The notes: generated from the sequence alone by a model not told the origin. A stretch of DNA of 64,000 nt from Aricia agestis (GCF_905147365.1 NC_056421.1:11674001-11738000), one strand, 5' to 3'. Shown: positions 41,603 to 53,270, counted from the stretch's first letter. Made by a program: numbers and translations.

Positions 41603-42228
41603 CATCCAATAAACGTAACGTATTGACCAATGACCGCACGGTAAAGTTTCCGAATCCGTATCGAACGGGAATCGTGAATCGCCCTGATGACAGCCGATAG
41701 ACTATTTATTTTTGAGAGTAGCAATTCCATCGTGGGTATAGCAGACACAATAGATTTTCAATTGTTATGCGGCAGCCGGCTGCCGCTTGGGGATTGATGG
41801 GTTAAGTTATTTCGCAGAAAAAGTAAGTCTTCTAAAATACCGTTTTCAATGCAGACCTTTTTGCTCATTTCATAAACGAAAGAAAGGGCTACAGTTTTTG
41901 AAATTCTCCTGATTTGTCGTATCTAGTAATCTATCTCAAGCCCTGTTTACTAAGGAAGCACTTTACTTAAAACAAATTGCACGCCGCCTGTAAGGGTTCA
42001 TTTATTTTTGTAGCCGGGAAAAACAAGCCAGAAACTCAAGAAAGTTTGATAACAATTTTATCATAAATGAAAACACGTGGCCTTTATCACAGGAAAGTTC
42101 TGATGTTTCGGAATCTGTCGGAATGAAAATGATTCATTCAATATAATGGACGAACGTCATTCAAATGCGAGCCTTTATTGTGTTGTGGTTACTTTTTCGA
42201 ATGTCCGTATACAGTATTCGGTTACGAG
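41603..42228. other. Unassigned sequence
   Basis: There is a CGGCAGCCGGCTGCCG palindrome near 41770. No gene is supported. Confidence 0.4.
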
Positions 42229-42480
42229 CGTCCGTGGCTTAGTGGTAAGACCTTTGGTTGGCACTTAGCACTCGTGAGGGTCCAGGTTCAGTCCCGGGTA
42301 CAGACGCGTACCAATGAGACATTTTCAAATCTCAGGTACGTAAGACGCTCGTGAGGAAACTCGCACATGATTGGTCCCAGACGTATTGACTTGTTCATTG
42401 CTCTGAACTAGGCCGAATATGTTGCGAGAATGTCCTATGTGCTTAGGCAACCATACTGATATTTAAATACCACACACTAC
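42229..42480 (+). mobile_element. SINE-D (tRNA-headed)
   Basis: CCGTGGCTTAGTGGTAAGAC and GGTTCAGTCC provide A- and B-box-like sequences, followed by a unique body (GTACCAATGAGACATTTTCA ... GAGAATGTCCTATGTGC). It is the only copy of this SINE in the window, and no clear target duplication was seen. Confidence 0.65.
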
Positions 42481-42749
42481 AGTATGTGATGAGTGGTTAC
42501 TTTTCTCAGAAGATACTGTATCAATCATCCACAACAGTTGTAATGGCCTATTACTCTTTCACATTAAAGTTTTACTAATATTATAATATTCCGCCGTTTT
42601 CAGCATTTTGGTGCTGTAGCTACTTACTTACTAACATTCTTCGGGGCAACTCTGTTAAATAGCTTGAGAATCGGGTGATATGAGATGAAATAACATCCAC
42701 TAATAAGTACTGTGGGTATACTTAAAATATTTTGATTTAGTTTTTTTAA

Positions 42750-42846
42750 GAGTCCGTATACGAAATTTTGCCGATTTCGCTGATTTAACAGACGTGATTT
42801 AACAGTTAAAATACAGTATATCTATAAGTTTTTCGTATACGGACTC
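42750..42846. mobile_element. 97-bp MITE with TTAA duplication
   Basis: GAGTCCGTATACGAAA and TTTCGTATACGGACTC are perfect 16-bp ends flanked by TTAA (42746-42749, 42847-42850). Confidence 0.8.
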
Positions 42847-42850
42847 TTAA

Positions 42851-43505
42851 CCAACTTCCAAAACCTCCACGTTTTATCGCCTTAAGCCCCAAGCGGTCAC
42901 CGGCGACCGCAATAACAATAGAATAGCATTGTGTCTGGTTTTCCCACGATCGAGGTAATAATATTATGTTCGACTGTGGATTTTCTCTTTTTATTTACAG
43001 TTTTTGTCAGAAAGCCACGTTATAGTCAGGGAGCCCTAGAACATTTTTTTTTAATCAGGCAGGGAGAAATTAAGTAAGACACAGTTTGAATATTAATATA
43101 CATATTATAGACTGTCAAAATCGTCCTGTCGATCATATTTGTACTTCATCGTATTATAAAATAAGGATGTTTAGTTAGATACAGAATGTTTTCCAGAACA
43201 AAATACATATTCCATCGAGGCCCGAGCCTCGGGGTGACTCGTCCCCGTTCTACAAACAAGTCTCTTTATCTATATTTTTTATGAAAAACTATGATGCACG
43301 TAAAGGTTTCGAACACGTAAAACCAAATGAACAAATATGATACTAAAGAAATCAGGAGTTCCAACTTACAATATAATATCAATGAGTTCTGACATTGAGA
43401 TTTTTAGTTATATAATTTTTCATTTATTAGACTTGCGTGAAATAGTACCCCTGGCATGCAAACTTTGATCTTCCATTAGAGGAAATAAAAAAACCTTGCT
43501 TACGG
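42851..43505. other. Unassigned sequence
   Basis: I see no supported feature. Confidence 0.4.
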
Positions 43506-43636
43506 CTGCATTCAGCATTTAATGACGATTAAACTTTAATTTAATGAAGACTTTGACAGAGAATGCATGTGGCTTATGTCAAACTCTCCATTTAATTACT
43601 ATTAAGTAATGAAAATTAAACTCTGAGTGCAGGATG
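43506..43636. repeat. Possible foldback MITE
   Basis: CTGCATTCAGCATTTAATGA and, inverted, CTGCACTCAGAGTTTAATTT face each other 131 bp apart. Confidence 0.4.
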
Positions 43637-43774
43637 CCAATGCTAATCTAATCACTAATCAGTAACGTACATTTATTATAGCTATCAAAAATGTTTAAGT
43701 CTGATTTAATCTACCAATAATTTAGATTTTAGAGGCCTTCCTATATAATATTATAAGTATGTACTTAAGTTTTT

Positions 43775-44135
43775 TTCGCCTCCGCCTCCTTCACAGGCTC
43801 GCTTTCGCTCCCGCCACCGCTTCCGCTACCACTCCTGCCACGGTCGCTCTCGCCACCGCTTAAGCCATCGCTCCCACCTTCGGTCCCGCCACCGCTCCCG
43901 CCACCGCTCCCGCCACCGCTCCCGCCACCGCTCCCGCCGCTGCTCCCGCCTCTGCTCCCGCCACCGCTTCCGCCGCAACTCCTGCCACCGCTCTCGCCAC
44001 CGCTCCCGCCACCGCTCAAGCCATCGCTCCCGCCACAACTCTTGCCACCGCCACCGCTCCCGCTTCCGCCCCCGCTTTCGCCTTCACTCCCGCTTCCGCC
44101 CCCGCTTTCGCCTCCGCTCCCGCTTCCGCGTTGCT
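43775..44135. repeat. GC-rich GCTCCCGCCACC minisatellite
   Basis: Units of 6 and 12 bp (GCTCCCGCCACC with variants) fill about 360 bp. The minus strand is open in two frames, one giving GGSGGGSGG and the other WRERWRERW repeats. No start context, flanking exon or conserved domain supports a gene. Confidence 0.85.
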
Positions 44136-44271
44136 CTCCTTATATCCACGTAAATAAAACCTGAAAAGTAAACCACATTTCACTAAATCAAATTGTGAAT
44201 AATAAAAATAACTATTCCCCTACCGAGGTTATCAAATAAGTAGAATTCGATAAGGCTCGCGGTTTCCCGTA

Positions 44272-44321
44272 GGGGTTCCAGGGGGTTGGGAGGGGTTGAG
44301 AGGGGTGAAGAGGGGTTGGGG
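44272..44321 (+). repeat. G-quadruplex-type G run
   Basis: The plus strand has GGGG, GGGGG, GGG, GGGG, GGGG, GGGG and GGGG tracts separated by loops of 1-6 bases. It could fold as DNA, or in a plus-strand transcript. Confidence 0.7.
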
Positions 44322-44967
44322 AGTTCCTGGTAACTTGTATCTCCTGTCGCGTTATGCTGGTTAATATTTGTCATTCTTTGTATTCTTTCACTTTGCATTT
44401 TCGTGTTATTTCAAAGAATTGTAACAACACAAGAACGAAATGGTTTAAATGTTTTATTTACACTCCTTAGTCCTTCAAGAATAGTAGGAAAATATTTACG
44501 GAATCTTAGTAAACTGTTACATAGAGACACCCGTTTTATACTTACGACCTAACATTTTTTTATAGTGTAGCGAACGTGTTGGGAAGTATACTAAGTGGCA
44601 CATGTCAAAAAAAATGTACAGCATAAACAAATAATTTAATAGCACCCAAGTGGGCCTTACGGGAATATAAGAGTCTAGTCATAATAGTCATATCTGAATT
44701 CTAATGTAATATTGTGGAAATGTGTGCAATATAATGCAGCTTACAATGTATTATTATGACAATGAACGGTCAATATGATACCCATTGGCAAGTACAATAG
44801 ACAGAAATATTACTGATAGAAAATCGAGAATAGGGGCCTAACTGAGTTACTGTGACGTATAATAATGGATTGTTGATGAGTTACATTAAATTGTTTTCCC
44901 TTTATCTAAGTTAACAGTCATTGTAATAAAAAATAATATAATAAAAGACGTAAGCAATCTATATCTA
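44322..44967. other. Unassigned sequence
   Basis: I see no supported gene or repeat. Confidence 0.4.
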
Positions 44968-45384
<417 letters not shown>

Positions 45385-45616
45385 CTATATATAAAACTCA
45401 ATGGTGACTGACTGATTGACATAGTGATCTATCAACGCACAGCCCAAACCACTGGACGGATCGGGCTGAAATTTGGCATGCAGGTAGATGTTATGACGTA
45501 GGCATCTGCTAAGAAAGGATTTTGATAAATTCCAACCCCAAGGGGTTCAAATAGGGGATGAAAGTTTGTATATAATAATACTTCTTAACGCGAGCGAAGC
45601 CGCGGGCAAAAGCTCG
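45385..45616 (+). mobile_element. Helitron, first of a head-to-tail pair
   Basis: CTATATATAAAACTCAATGG ... GCGAGCGAAGCCGCGGGCAA ends in AAAGCTCG, with CTCG in place of CTAG. The next copy starts immediately. Confidence 0.75.
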
Positions 45617-45849
45617 TCTATATATATAAAAACTCAAAGGTGACTGACTGACATGGTGATCTATCAACGCATAGCCCAAACTACTGGACGGATCGGGCTG
45701 AAATTTTGCATGCAGGTAGATGTTATGACGAAGGCATCCGCTAAGAAAGGATTTTGATAAATTCCAACCCCAAGGGGTTCAAATAGGGGATGCAATGTTG
45801 TATATAATAATACTTCTTAACGCGAGCGAAGCCGCGGGCAAAAGCTTGT
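45617..45849 (+). mobile_element. Helitron, second of a head-to-tail pair
   Basis: TCTATATATATAAAAACTCA begins at the base after the first copy and ends in AAAGCTTG. It is about 93% or more like the first copy by eye. Confidence 0.75.
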
Positions 45850-46293
45850 ATAAAATATATAAAAGTCCGAAAATGAACAACAAACAAAGAAAAAAAATGC
45901 TGGTTAAACTCTGGGAGTGGGTACTAGATGAAAATGAAACAGCAAACAGGCATTTTTCACTTTTCCTCCTATAGCGCCAGGAATTATGCAAAAGAAAGAA
46001 CCAGGAAAAATACTATATCCACTACATAATTATAAAATTACGGGGAATCTACAATTTTTACATAATTATACAATTACAGCGAATCTACATTTTTTACTGT
46101 TAAATAGTAGTTTTCACACCTGTGCCACGCTACGGTAATTATTGCGAGCTATTAACTTGGCTATTTTGAACATGTGGTCGATTTTCTTCATTATTTATTG
46201 CTGAAGTATGGCACAAGTCATTTCTTGAGGGTTTAAGGCGTTTGGAAAAGCATGATTTTACTTTGGATGCAAAGATTTTGTAGACCTCAGTGG
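45850..46293. other. Unassigned sequence
   Basis: I see no supported feature. Confidence 0.4.
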
Positions 46294-46418
46294 CAAGCGA
46301 TTATCGTAAACGCTAACAAATGTATGCGATTTGACTTAGGTAAGTCATCGCTTCGCTTGCGAATACTAATGTCAAATCCCATACATTTTGTGACGTTGGC
46401 GTTTTAGCTAGCCGCTTG
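46294..46418. mobile_element. Small hAT-like MITE
   Basis: CAAGCGATTATCGTAAACGC and the inverse GCGTTTTAGCTAGCCGCTTG form the ends. The flanking octamers CTCAGTGG and TCTAGTGG agree imperfectly. Confidence 0.5.
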
Positions 46419-46839
46419 TCTAGTGGTGGGTTTGGCTACGATAGAATATTATAGGAACAGCTTCCAATCTCGATTTCAAAATTGCTCTTAAAACTCAAAG
46501 TTGTCAGGTGACATTATTTTGTCTTGATATTATATTGATATACCACGTCTATGCAAATATGCCGCTTTATGCGTCGATATGCCACGTCTATGTAAAGACA
46601 GGAAAAATCTTTGGCGTACCTCAAGAGAATGGGTCATTGTGTATGTAAAAGATTCCGTACCCTAGATTTTCAGGAAGTAGGTAGGTATTGCTCTGTACGA
46701 GACTACGTCCCTCTGTTGCATAGCGGTGCATCATTACAATGACATGGCATGATCTGATTAACATAGCCATTAGCCATTAAGTGTGTTATAATCTTGTAGA
46801 AGTCCCAAAAATTGTAGCGTTGATACTCCAAAGTCGCTT

Positions 46840-47150
46840 CCGTGGTCATTTTCTTTAGCATGGCTCTTGAATTTTAGATTGTGGGTACGATTCCTACGTA
46901 GTAGAATAGCTTGTTTCTTAGTTCAATTAGGACAATGCAGGCTGAGAAACAAGGCGATCTATGCGTCGGATGGACATGCGCCTGTTCTCTTGCCATTCAT
47001 GTTAGTCATCTATCTTACTAGGTTAGGATAGTAAAAGCGAATGTAGCTGGTATTATATACAGCGCCCACGTTTGGGCAGTGTAAAATCACTCGTGCTTAG
47101 CTGGTCTGGATTTTTTAAACTAGCCACCGTCACCGAAACCGGCGTGGAAG
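46840..47150 (+). mobile_element. SINE-A copy, old and degenerate
   Basis: Family words survive (AGGACAATGCAGGCTGA, ATCTATGCGTCGGATGG, GCCACCGTCACCGAAACCGG), but the tRNA head is mostly lost. Confidence 0.7.
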
Positions 47151-47595
47151 ACACTACAACTCCAAAGTAAAAAAAAATATATCCACAGCCGAAAATAATA
47201 TACCTCATACTTTTTGGAAGTCGGTCGGCGTATTTCAATCGAGAAAGATTACGAATACAAACATTTTCCTCAAGCTTAGAATATTATCTGATAGATATTA
47301 TCTTATAGAACGATATTTTTCAAAGGCGAAAACTGAAAAGGCCTTTTTTATTTTCTGTTTTAGGTCGCAGCTGGCAACATTTAGTTTAATTAATATCGTG
47401 TCTCACGCTACGGGGTAATTGTTTGTGCATTTTTTGTAATTTTAATAACAGGTTCGGTTGAAAAACTAATGTATGCCTGCTAGCGGGATCACTTTGTTCC
47501 AAATAATAACTCGCTATTACAATTTATACTACGAATAATAAAAACTAAGGAATCGTAACTCCCATACTATTACCACAGTATAGCAATATGACATA
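47151..47595. other. Unassigned sequence
   Basis: I see no supported feature. Confidence 0.4.
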
Positions 47596-48004
47596 CTAGC
47601 TGGTGCCCGCGACAACGTCCGCGTCAGCATAGTAGATCTCGTCCCAAATCAAATGAAACTCGAAAACCGTATGTTTAGTGTAGTTTTTAACTTTGTTCTT
47701 AAAAAAGGAGAAATATGTCTCCGCGACATCGTTTTGTTGAAAGAAAAAAATTTGGGAGGGTTGCTATGTGTTGACCCGACCTCTAAGTAATATTCGTGCA
47801 AAATTTGAAGTAAATCCATCCAGTACTTTCTGAGTTTATCCCGAACATACATACAGACAAACAGACAATCAGACAAACAGACAAAAATTCTAAAAACTAT
47901 ATTTTTGGCTTCCATATCGATTGTAGATCAAGTTCCAAGTATTATTTTTCAAAAATATTTAATGTACAGGATTGAGTTTCCTACGATTTTATTATATGTA
48001 TAGA
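47596..48004 (-). mobile_element. Helitron with complete ends
   Basis: The minus strand runs from TCTATACATATAATAAAATC to GTCGCGGGCACCAGCTAG (47596-47599). It includes a GTCTGTTTGTCTG run. The 88-codon frame inside it is accidental. Confidence 0.7.
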
Positions 48005-48304
48005 TTAGGGACTAATATTGCTATACTGTGCTATTACCGTTTTAAATATGGTTCCTTTTAATCTGTCATGTAACGTCAGCCTAGTACCGTCACCTAAATA
48101 TTTTAAATGTATTGAAATGTGTACCTAAGGTACACTTTTTTGACAAGTATTGTGGAGATGTTTTTTGACGGAGTTGCATTTCCTTAGTTTTTATTATTCG
48201 TAGAATTTATAGGAGGAAATCACGAGAAAAACTTCGGAATTATTATTATCAGTCCCAAAAGTGGACAGCGCTGCTTCCCTTCATAAATATCATAATTCAC
48301 TAGA

Positions 48305-48667
48305 CAACGCCTCCGTGGTCTAGTGGTTAGAGCGTCGCTCTCGACTCCGGAGGTCGTGGGTTCGAATCATGCGTTGGAAACATGTTATTTCCAAGTTTGG
48401 TTAGGACAATGCAGGCTGATCACCTGATTGTCTGACAAGTAAGATGATCCATGCGTCGGATGGGCATGTAAAAAGTCGGTCCTGTGCCTGATCTCTCGCC
48501 AGTCGTGTCGGTCTTCCGTCCCACTGGGTTATGAGAGTAAAGGAATAGAGAGTGCTCTTGTGTACTGCGCACACACTTGGGCACTATAAAATTACTCCTG
48601 CGTACCTGGTCTGGTTTCAATGAAACCGGCCACCGTCACCGAAACCGGTGTGGGGAGTATTATTATT
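48305..48667 (+). mobile_element. SINE-A copy with 13-bp TSD, inserted at a Helitron end
   Basis: ATAATTCACTAGA flanks both sides (48292-48304, 48668-48680). The duplicated bases include the CTAG terminus of the Helitron at 48676-48985, so the SINE landed on the Helitron boundary. Confidence 0.9.
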
Positions 48668-48675
48668 ATAATTCA

Positions 48676-48985
48676 CTAGATGACGCCCGCAATTCCGTTG
48701 CGCCGAAGTTCGTTTATCTTGCGAGAACCGTTCCTTTTTTCTAGGATAAAAAGTATCCTATGTCCTTTCTCTCATCTCCATACCAAATTCCAGCAAATTC
48801 AGTTCAGTCTTTTTTTTTATGAAATAAGGGGGCAAACGAGCAAACGGGTCACCTGATGGAAAGCAACTTCCGTCACCCATGGACACTCGCAGCATCTGAA
48901 GAGCTGCAGGTGCGTTGCCGGCCTTTTTGGGCGTGAAGAGGTAACGGACAGACACACACATACGGAGAGACGGACAGACGCATTT
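48676..48985 (-). mobile_element. Lep1-like Helitron split by a LINE tail
   Basis: CTAGATGACGCCCGCAATTC is the inverted 3' end and CATTTATAATATTAGTAAGT the 5' end. A family B fragment (48809-48927) replaces the centre. Confidence 0.75.
48809..48927 (-). mobile_element. LINE-tail family B fragment (B7)
   Basis: The T run from 48809 is its poly(A). It carries only the last 120 bp of the family, to GTGCGTTGCCGGCC. Confidence 0.75.
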
Positions 48986-49429
48986 ATAATATTAGTAAGT
49001 ATGAGCTACGAATAATGAAAACTATTCGTAGGTATGGAGATACATTAAATAATAATTCATTGTACACGTGTGAATCACTAAGAAAATATTTATTAGTTTA
49101 GTTTTGTTGGTTTGTCAGGAAAGTGTGAAACATTAAATTTAAGGGCATCGACAAACTTGCCACTCGTGAGACCTGTATAAAAGTAGTAGATATAGTAATA
49201 AAAGCAGATATTGTTTTATAGTACACCAAAATAGTACAGGTACACTATAGTTAACCAATTTTTTTTGGTAAAAACATAGCGTTTTACAACTTTATAAAAC
49301 TGGAATAGAAAATGTTGGCCCCACAAAAGGGCACTTAGTTTAAATCCCAAAAAAATAATACGTTATTGGTCAAATTTTTGCGTAATTTATAGGCTTTGAG
49401 AAATATTTCGACCTTGTAATATTTCTGAA
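48986..49429. other. Unassigned sequence
   Basis: I see no supported feature. Confidence 0.4.
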
Positions 49430-49656
49430 TAAGGGCGAGCAAAGCGAGCCCTAGTATAATATCCTACAACCTTTTGTAGTACACTTTACGGAAAAACTAT
49501 CACGCCTATAATTGATTTGTGCTTTAACATAGTAATTTTTGTTTATATGTAGATGTGTTATCATCGGTCACATGTCAGTCAAGGTTTGGTTACTATTAAA
49601 ATATAAAATAACTGCTTTAACGACGCGAGCCCTCCCAAAGCTCGGATTTTAGCTAG
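49430..49656 (+). mobile_element. Helitron-like element
   Basis: It ends GACGCGAGCCCTCCCAAAGC then TCGGATTTTAGCTAG before T, with a GAGC/GCTC stem. It shares CTTTACGGAAAAACTATCAC with 22154-22350. Confidence 0.55.
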
Positions 49657-49834
49657 TTTATTATGAAACCTCAACGATGGTCATCAGTGTGTATGGAGCC
49701 TTATTGACCAAAACAACAAACGCGTTTCCCACGCGACTCACAAGTTTGTTTACGAACCGATTTCAATTAGGAACTTTTAAGTTAAGGGATAAAGTTCACT
49801 AGGTGAAATGGTATAAGCTTACGGGAATGTTATA

Positions 49835-50006
49835 TCCATACTAATATGATCAGTGCGAAAGTGTGTCTGTCTGTCTGTTACCTCTTCACGTTCAAACCAC
49901 TGATCCGATTTTGTTGAAAGGTAAAGAGTCTCTGAGTCCCGGGAAAGGACATAAGGATACTATCATCCGGGAAAAAACGTACAAAGGAGTTTTGGGCGTC
50001 ATCTAG
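49835..50006 (+). mobile_element. Lep1-like Helitron, complete ends
   Basis: It runs from TCCATACTAATATGATCAGT to GGGCGTCATCTAG (50003-50006), inserted at A|T. At 172 bp it is one of the shortest copies here. Confidence 0.75.
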
Positions 50007-50351
50007 TCTAAATTATTATGCCGGCTCTTGATATAGGCGAACGCGTTGGCCAACGCGTCTGCAGACGCGTTGGCCCAATGTGTAGAACGGGCGTTCGCGC
50101 GTTGGCCGTAGGTATTTAGACGTTGGCCGACGCATCTGCGAGCTTGCCGCGCGGGTCGGAAATGCCGGCAAAAGATCAAAGGACATTTGTCGCAAGCTTC
50201 GCGCTCCATCCACACATAGGCCGCGCGATCAGTTCGCCCGGAGCGGCGATGAAGAGTGCACGTTTCCTTCTTGTGGCGAATTAACATCTAACTTGACGAA
50301 ATGGCGAACAATATGAGTATCGAGAAAACATTTAAATTTATTGGGCCCTAT

Positions 50352-50755
50352 GGGTCTATACAGACGGACCGCATTTCAACTGCAATCCAACCGCAAATTG
50401 CAGTTGAAGTGCAGTTTGAACGCAGTTGACACGACTGCAATAGAACTGCAAACCGAACGCGCAGTCGGATTGCAGTTGACTGCAGTCGTGTGAACTTCAT
50501 ACCGACTGCATCCAAAATGCACTATCCCACCCACCCGCACGCTCCACTCTCCCGCGCATGGAATCAGTAGCAGTGCAGTTTGGATGCAGTCGGTATGCGG
50601 TTCACACGACTGCACGCCAACTGCAACTGAACTGCAATCCTACTGCGCATTTGGTTTGCAGTTTTATTGCAGTCATGTCAACTGCATTCAAACTGCACTT
50701 GAACTGCAATTTGCGGTTGGATTGCAGTTGAAATGCGGTCCGTCTGTATAGACCC
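50352..50755. mobile_element. 404-bp fully palindromic element rich in CTGCA
   Basis: The ends GGGTCTATACAGACGG and its inverse are flanked by TAT (50349-50351, 50756-50758). Both arms, about 170 bp each, repeat CAACTGCA / TGCAGTTG words at short intervals. The 79-codon minus-strand frame is not a gene. Confidence 0.75.
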
Positions 50756-50848
50756 TATCAGAGTAAAAACTGCCTGTGGAACCAAAAATCGTATCAAAAG
50801 TTGCAAAAAAAAAAATAAGGTTATTGGACATTCTATTTTCCTCACGAT

Positions 50849-51065
50849 GTTTTTAGGGTTCCGTACCCAACGGGTAAAAACGGGACCCTATTACTAAGAC
50901 TTCAACGTCTGTCTGCATTTCTGTCTGTCCGTCTGTCTGTCTGTCCATCTGTCTGTCCGTCTGTCTGTCTCCAGGCTGTATCTCAAGAACCGCTATACTT
51001 AGCTAGATTTCTGAAATTTTCGCAGATAATGTACCTATATCTGTTGTCGCTATAACAACAAAATA
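50849..51065 (-). repeat. GGCCAAGTGCGAG family fragment
   Basis: AGGGTTCCGTACCCAACGGG and a long GTCTGTCC/GTCTGTCT run are followed by CCAGGCTGTATCTCAAGAAC, as in the 8035-8560 copy. Confidence 0.55.
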
Positions 51066-51659
51066 TACTAAGAACAAAATAAATTAAATATTTAATAAAT
51101 AATAAATATATATTATTAATTATTAATCATGATAATTATAATAAGTAATAAGTAGATAATAATTTTTATATATAATAAATAATAAGTAATAAAAAAATTA
51201 AATTATTTTAATATTAGGTATAAAATATGTAAAAGTGAGTTTATTTCTTTGTTTGTTACGTTTTCTCGCCTTTTACTTATTTAATTCGAGAATACCCTTT
51301 TAAAACTTTTTCTTGTCCACATTTACAAAGTAATTATAAGCTGTGAATAAATATACAGCTGCAGCTGTTAGCGACTCAACATCCATTTTGAATCCGTCCG
51401 CACATTGGCGCGATCCAAAGCATACTGAACGACCTTCCTATGTGTGGATTACTCACAAACGCCGTTGCAAGCGCACTGCCAACGCGTCTGCAGACGCGTT
51501 GGCCAACGCGTTCGCCTATATCAAGAGCCGGCATTACGTATACGTACGAATTTCGATAAGATGAAATGAATAAAATATTTTATGTGAATTTTGACTTGTG
51601 ACCATTTGAACCGACTTAGAAAGGGGGAATATATTCTTCTGTATTAGCTTCATATTTGT

Positions 51660-51735
51660 TGTTGTCTGGTACCCGTAACACAAGTCCTTCAGGTAGCCAG
51701 ACTGACGTTGTGTGAAGCGTCCATAGATATTATTA
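51660..51735 (+). mobile_element. SINE-C 3' fragment
   Basis: TTGTCTGGTACCCGTAACAC to GAAGCGTCCATAGATATTAT is the last 75 bp of the family. Confidence 0.75.
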
Positions 51736-52209
51736 TTTTTTTTTTATTTTTTTTTTATTTTTTGGCAATAGTTCAGCCCAAGTCATTATCGTCATCACCT
51801 ATGTTAAAGATCCTTAGGATTTTATCCTGACAAAACGTACGGTTTCCGCAAGGTTTCTTTTTGACCACTGTCTATAAATTAATAGAGCTTTAAAATGTCT
51901 ATAACTTAAACCAAACGTGTAAACCTTTTTCTACGCCACACATAATGTAGGTGGTACATAATAAATAATAACAGTTCAAACTTCAAGGTAATTGCTTTAA
52001 TTAGAACTATTTTAACGTTTCCTGCAAGGATACATTACGGGTAATTAGATAGATAAGATTTAATAACTCTTTAAAAATAATATCCTTACATCGTTTTAAT
52101 AAACGATAATAGTCATGCCAATGTTAAAAATTGTATGTAAGATTATTTGTATCGATTTTGTGGCGATAATACCAAACTGTATTGTATATTTTTATCAATA
52201 TCAGAATTA
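51736..52209. other. Unassigned AT-rich sequence
   Basis: I see no supported feature. Confidence 0.4.
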
Positions 52210-52470
52210 TCCCTACTAATATTGTAAATGCGAAAGTGTGTCCGTCTGTTATATCTTCACGCTTAAACCACTGAACCGATTTTGTTAAAATTGGTATTGA
52301 GTTCCGGAAAAGGACTATGCCGCTTCCTTTTTTTTCTTGGTTCAGTCACTAATATTATATATTCTGTGGTTCAGTCAAGTATCCTATGATGCTTTTTATC
52401 CCGAAAAAGTGTACGGTTCCCGAACGATAAACGAGTATCTGCACAATGAAGTGGCGGTCGAATTTTCTAT
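52210..52470 (+). mobile_element. Lep1-like Helitron, 3' end degraded
   Basis: CCTACTAATATTGTAAATGC, CGCTTAAACCACTGAACCGA and CCGAACGATAAACGAGTATC are family landmarks. A 50-bp insertion (TTTTTTTTCTTGGTTCAGTC) interrupts it. Confidence 0.6.
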
Positions 52471-52475
52471 AATAA

Positions 52476-52587
52476 GGGCCTGTTTCACCAATTCCTGATA
52501 AGTGACGGATCAAGTATGGAGAATCTGTCAAAAAAGTTGTGAATAGCCTATTCGGCACTTTATCAGAATGTGGTGAAACACGCCCTT
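52476..52587. mobile_element. MITE, GGGCCTGTTTCACC ends
   Basis: GGGCCTGTTTCACCAATTCC and its inverse (to CGCCC) enclose 112 bp. It is the same family as 57590-57717. Confidence 0.65.
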
Positions 52588-52922
52588 GCCAAAATAAATT
52601 CCCAACACTCACTTTTAATATAAAGGAAAGAGTGAAAATACATAATACATACAAGCGATCCGCAGTACATACATATACTTACTGTAATAGAACGCCACGT
52701 CAAAGGAAATAAATAGTCGATGAATAGACGCCTAAGTAAACCAATCATAAAGAACGGGGAAGTGATGAAACCTCATTTTCGTGATAGAGAGCTTCTGAAA
52801 AGAGTAATAGCGGTAAATGGTGGCCATAGAACGCATTAGCCGCTAAGAAAATTTACCATGAATTCGTTTGAAAATCTCTTTGGTGCTTGATGCTAGACCA
52901 AGTTTTGAATTTAGCACCTAAG

Positions 52923-53270
52923 TCCATACTTATTATAAATGCGAAAGGTTATCTATCTGTTACCTCTTATAATAATAATAATAATATCTATACGCTTCAC
53001 ACCACGTCAGTCTGGCCCCGTGGTAAGTACCTGAAGGACTTGTGTTACGGGTACCAGACAACGGAAATATATTTAATACTTTTATACTATATATATATTT
53101 AAGATTTTTATTATATGATACACATATTTAATACACATCCATGACCCAGGAACTTTGAAAACTTTTCCGTCAGCGGGATTCGAACCCGCGACTCTGTTTG
53201 GTATTGAGATTCTTTGAGTCTCGGTAAAGGATACTTTTCATTACGGAATGTAAGGTTCCCCGCACGATAA
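52923..53270 (+). mobile_element. Lep1-like Helitron broken by a SINE
   Basis: TCCATACTTATTATAAATGC opens it. After the SINE at 52969-53191 it resumes with TTTGGTATTGAGATTCTTTG and CCCGCACGATAAAC, where a LINE end begins. Confidence 0.65.
52969..53191 (-). mobile_element. SINE-C copy, 5' head truncated
   Basis: The body and the B box (inverse of GGTTCGAATCC) are present, but the A-box part is missing at 53191. Confidence 0.8.

Larger units (their letters stand above)
50019..51533. mobile_element. 1.5-kb TIR element with TTA duplication
   Basis: The 56-bp inverted ends start TGCCGGCTCTTGATATAGGC and look perfect, with TTA on both sides (50016-50018, 51534-51536). Each end contains the 24-bp palindrome CCAACGCGTCTG/CAGACGCGTTGG. 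The 3-bp TTA duplication fits PIF/Harbinger-type elements, but there is no transposase. A second element (50352-50755) and a GGGTTCCGTA repeat fragment (50849-51065) lie inside. Confidence 0.8.

Noticed and set aside
41446..41748. Minus-strand frame with RKLYRAVIG, resembling the R1 reverse-transcriptase C-terminal region
   Set aside because: The match is a single short phrase on the strand opposite the possible gag remnant, too weak to annotate.
43765..44038. Minus-strand Gly/Ser-rich and Trp/Arg/Glu-rich reading frames as proteins
   Set aside because: Both are translations of the same 6/12-bp minisatellite, with no independent coding evidence.
47649..47915. Minus-strand 88-codon frame
   Set aside because: It lies wholly inside a non-autonomous Helitron with complete ends.
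48420..48620. Recurring 66-codon frames (beginning MKPxQxRRSN) at many places
   Set aside because: These are the antisense reading of SINE-A bodies. They are similar because the SINE is repeated, not because a gene family is present.
50003..50615. Minus-strand 94- and 79-codon frames
   Set aside because: They fall in the terminal repeat and the palindromic element and show no motif.
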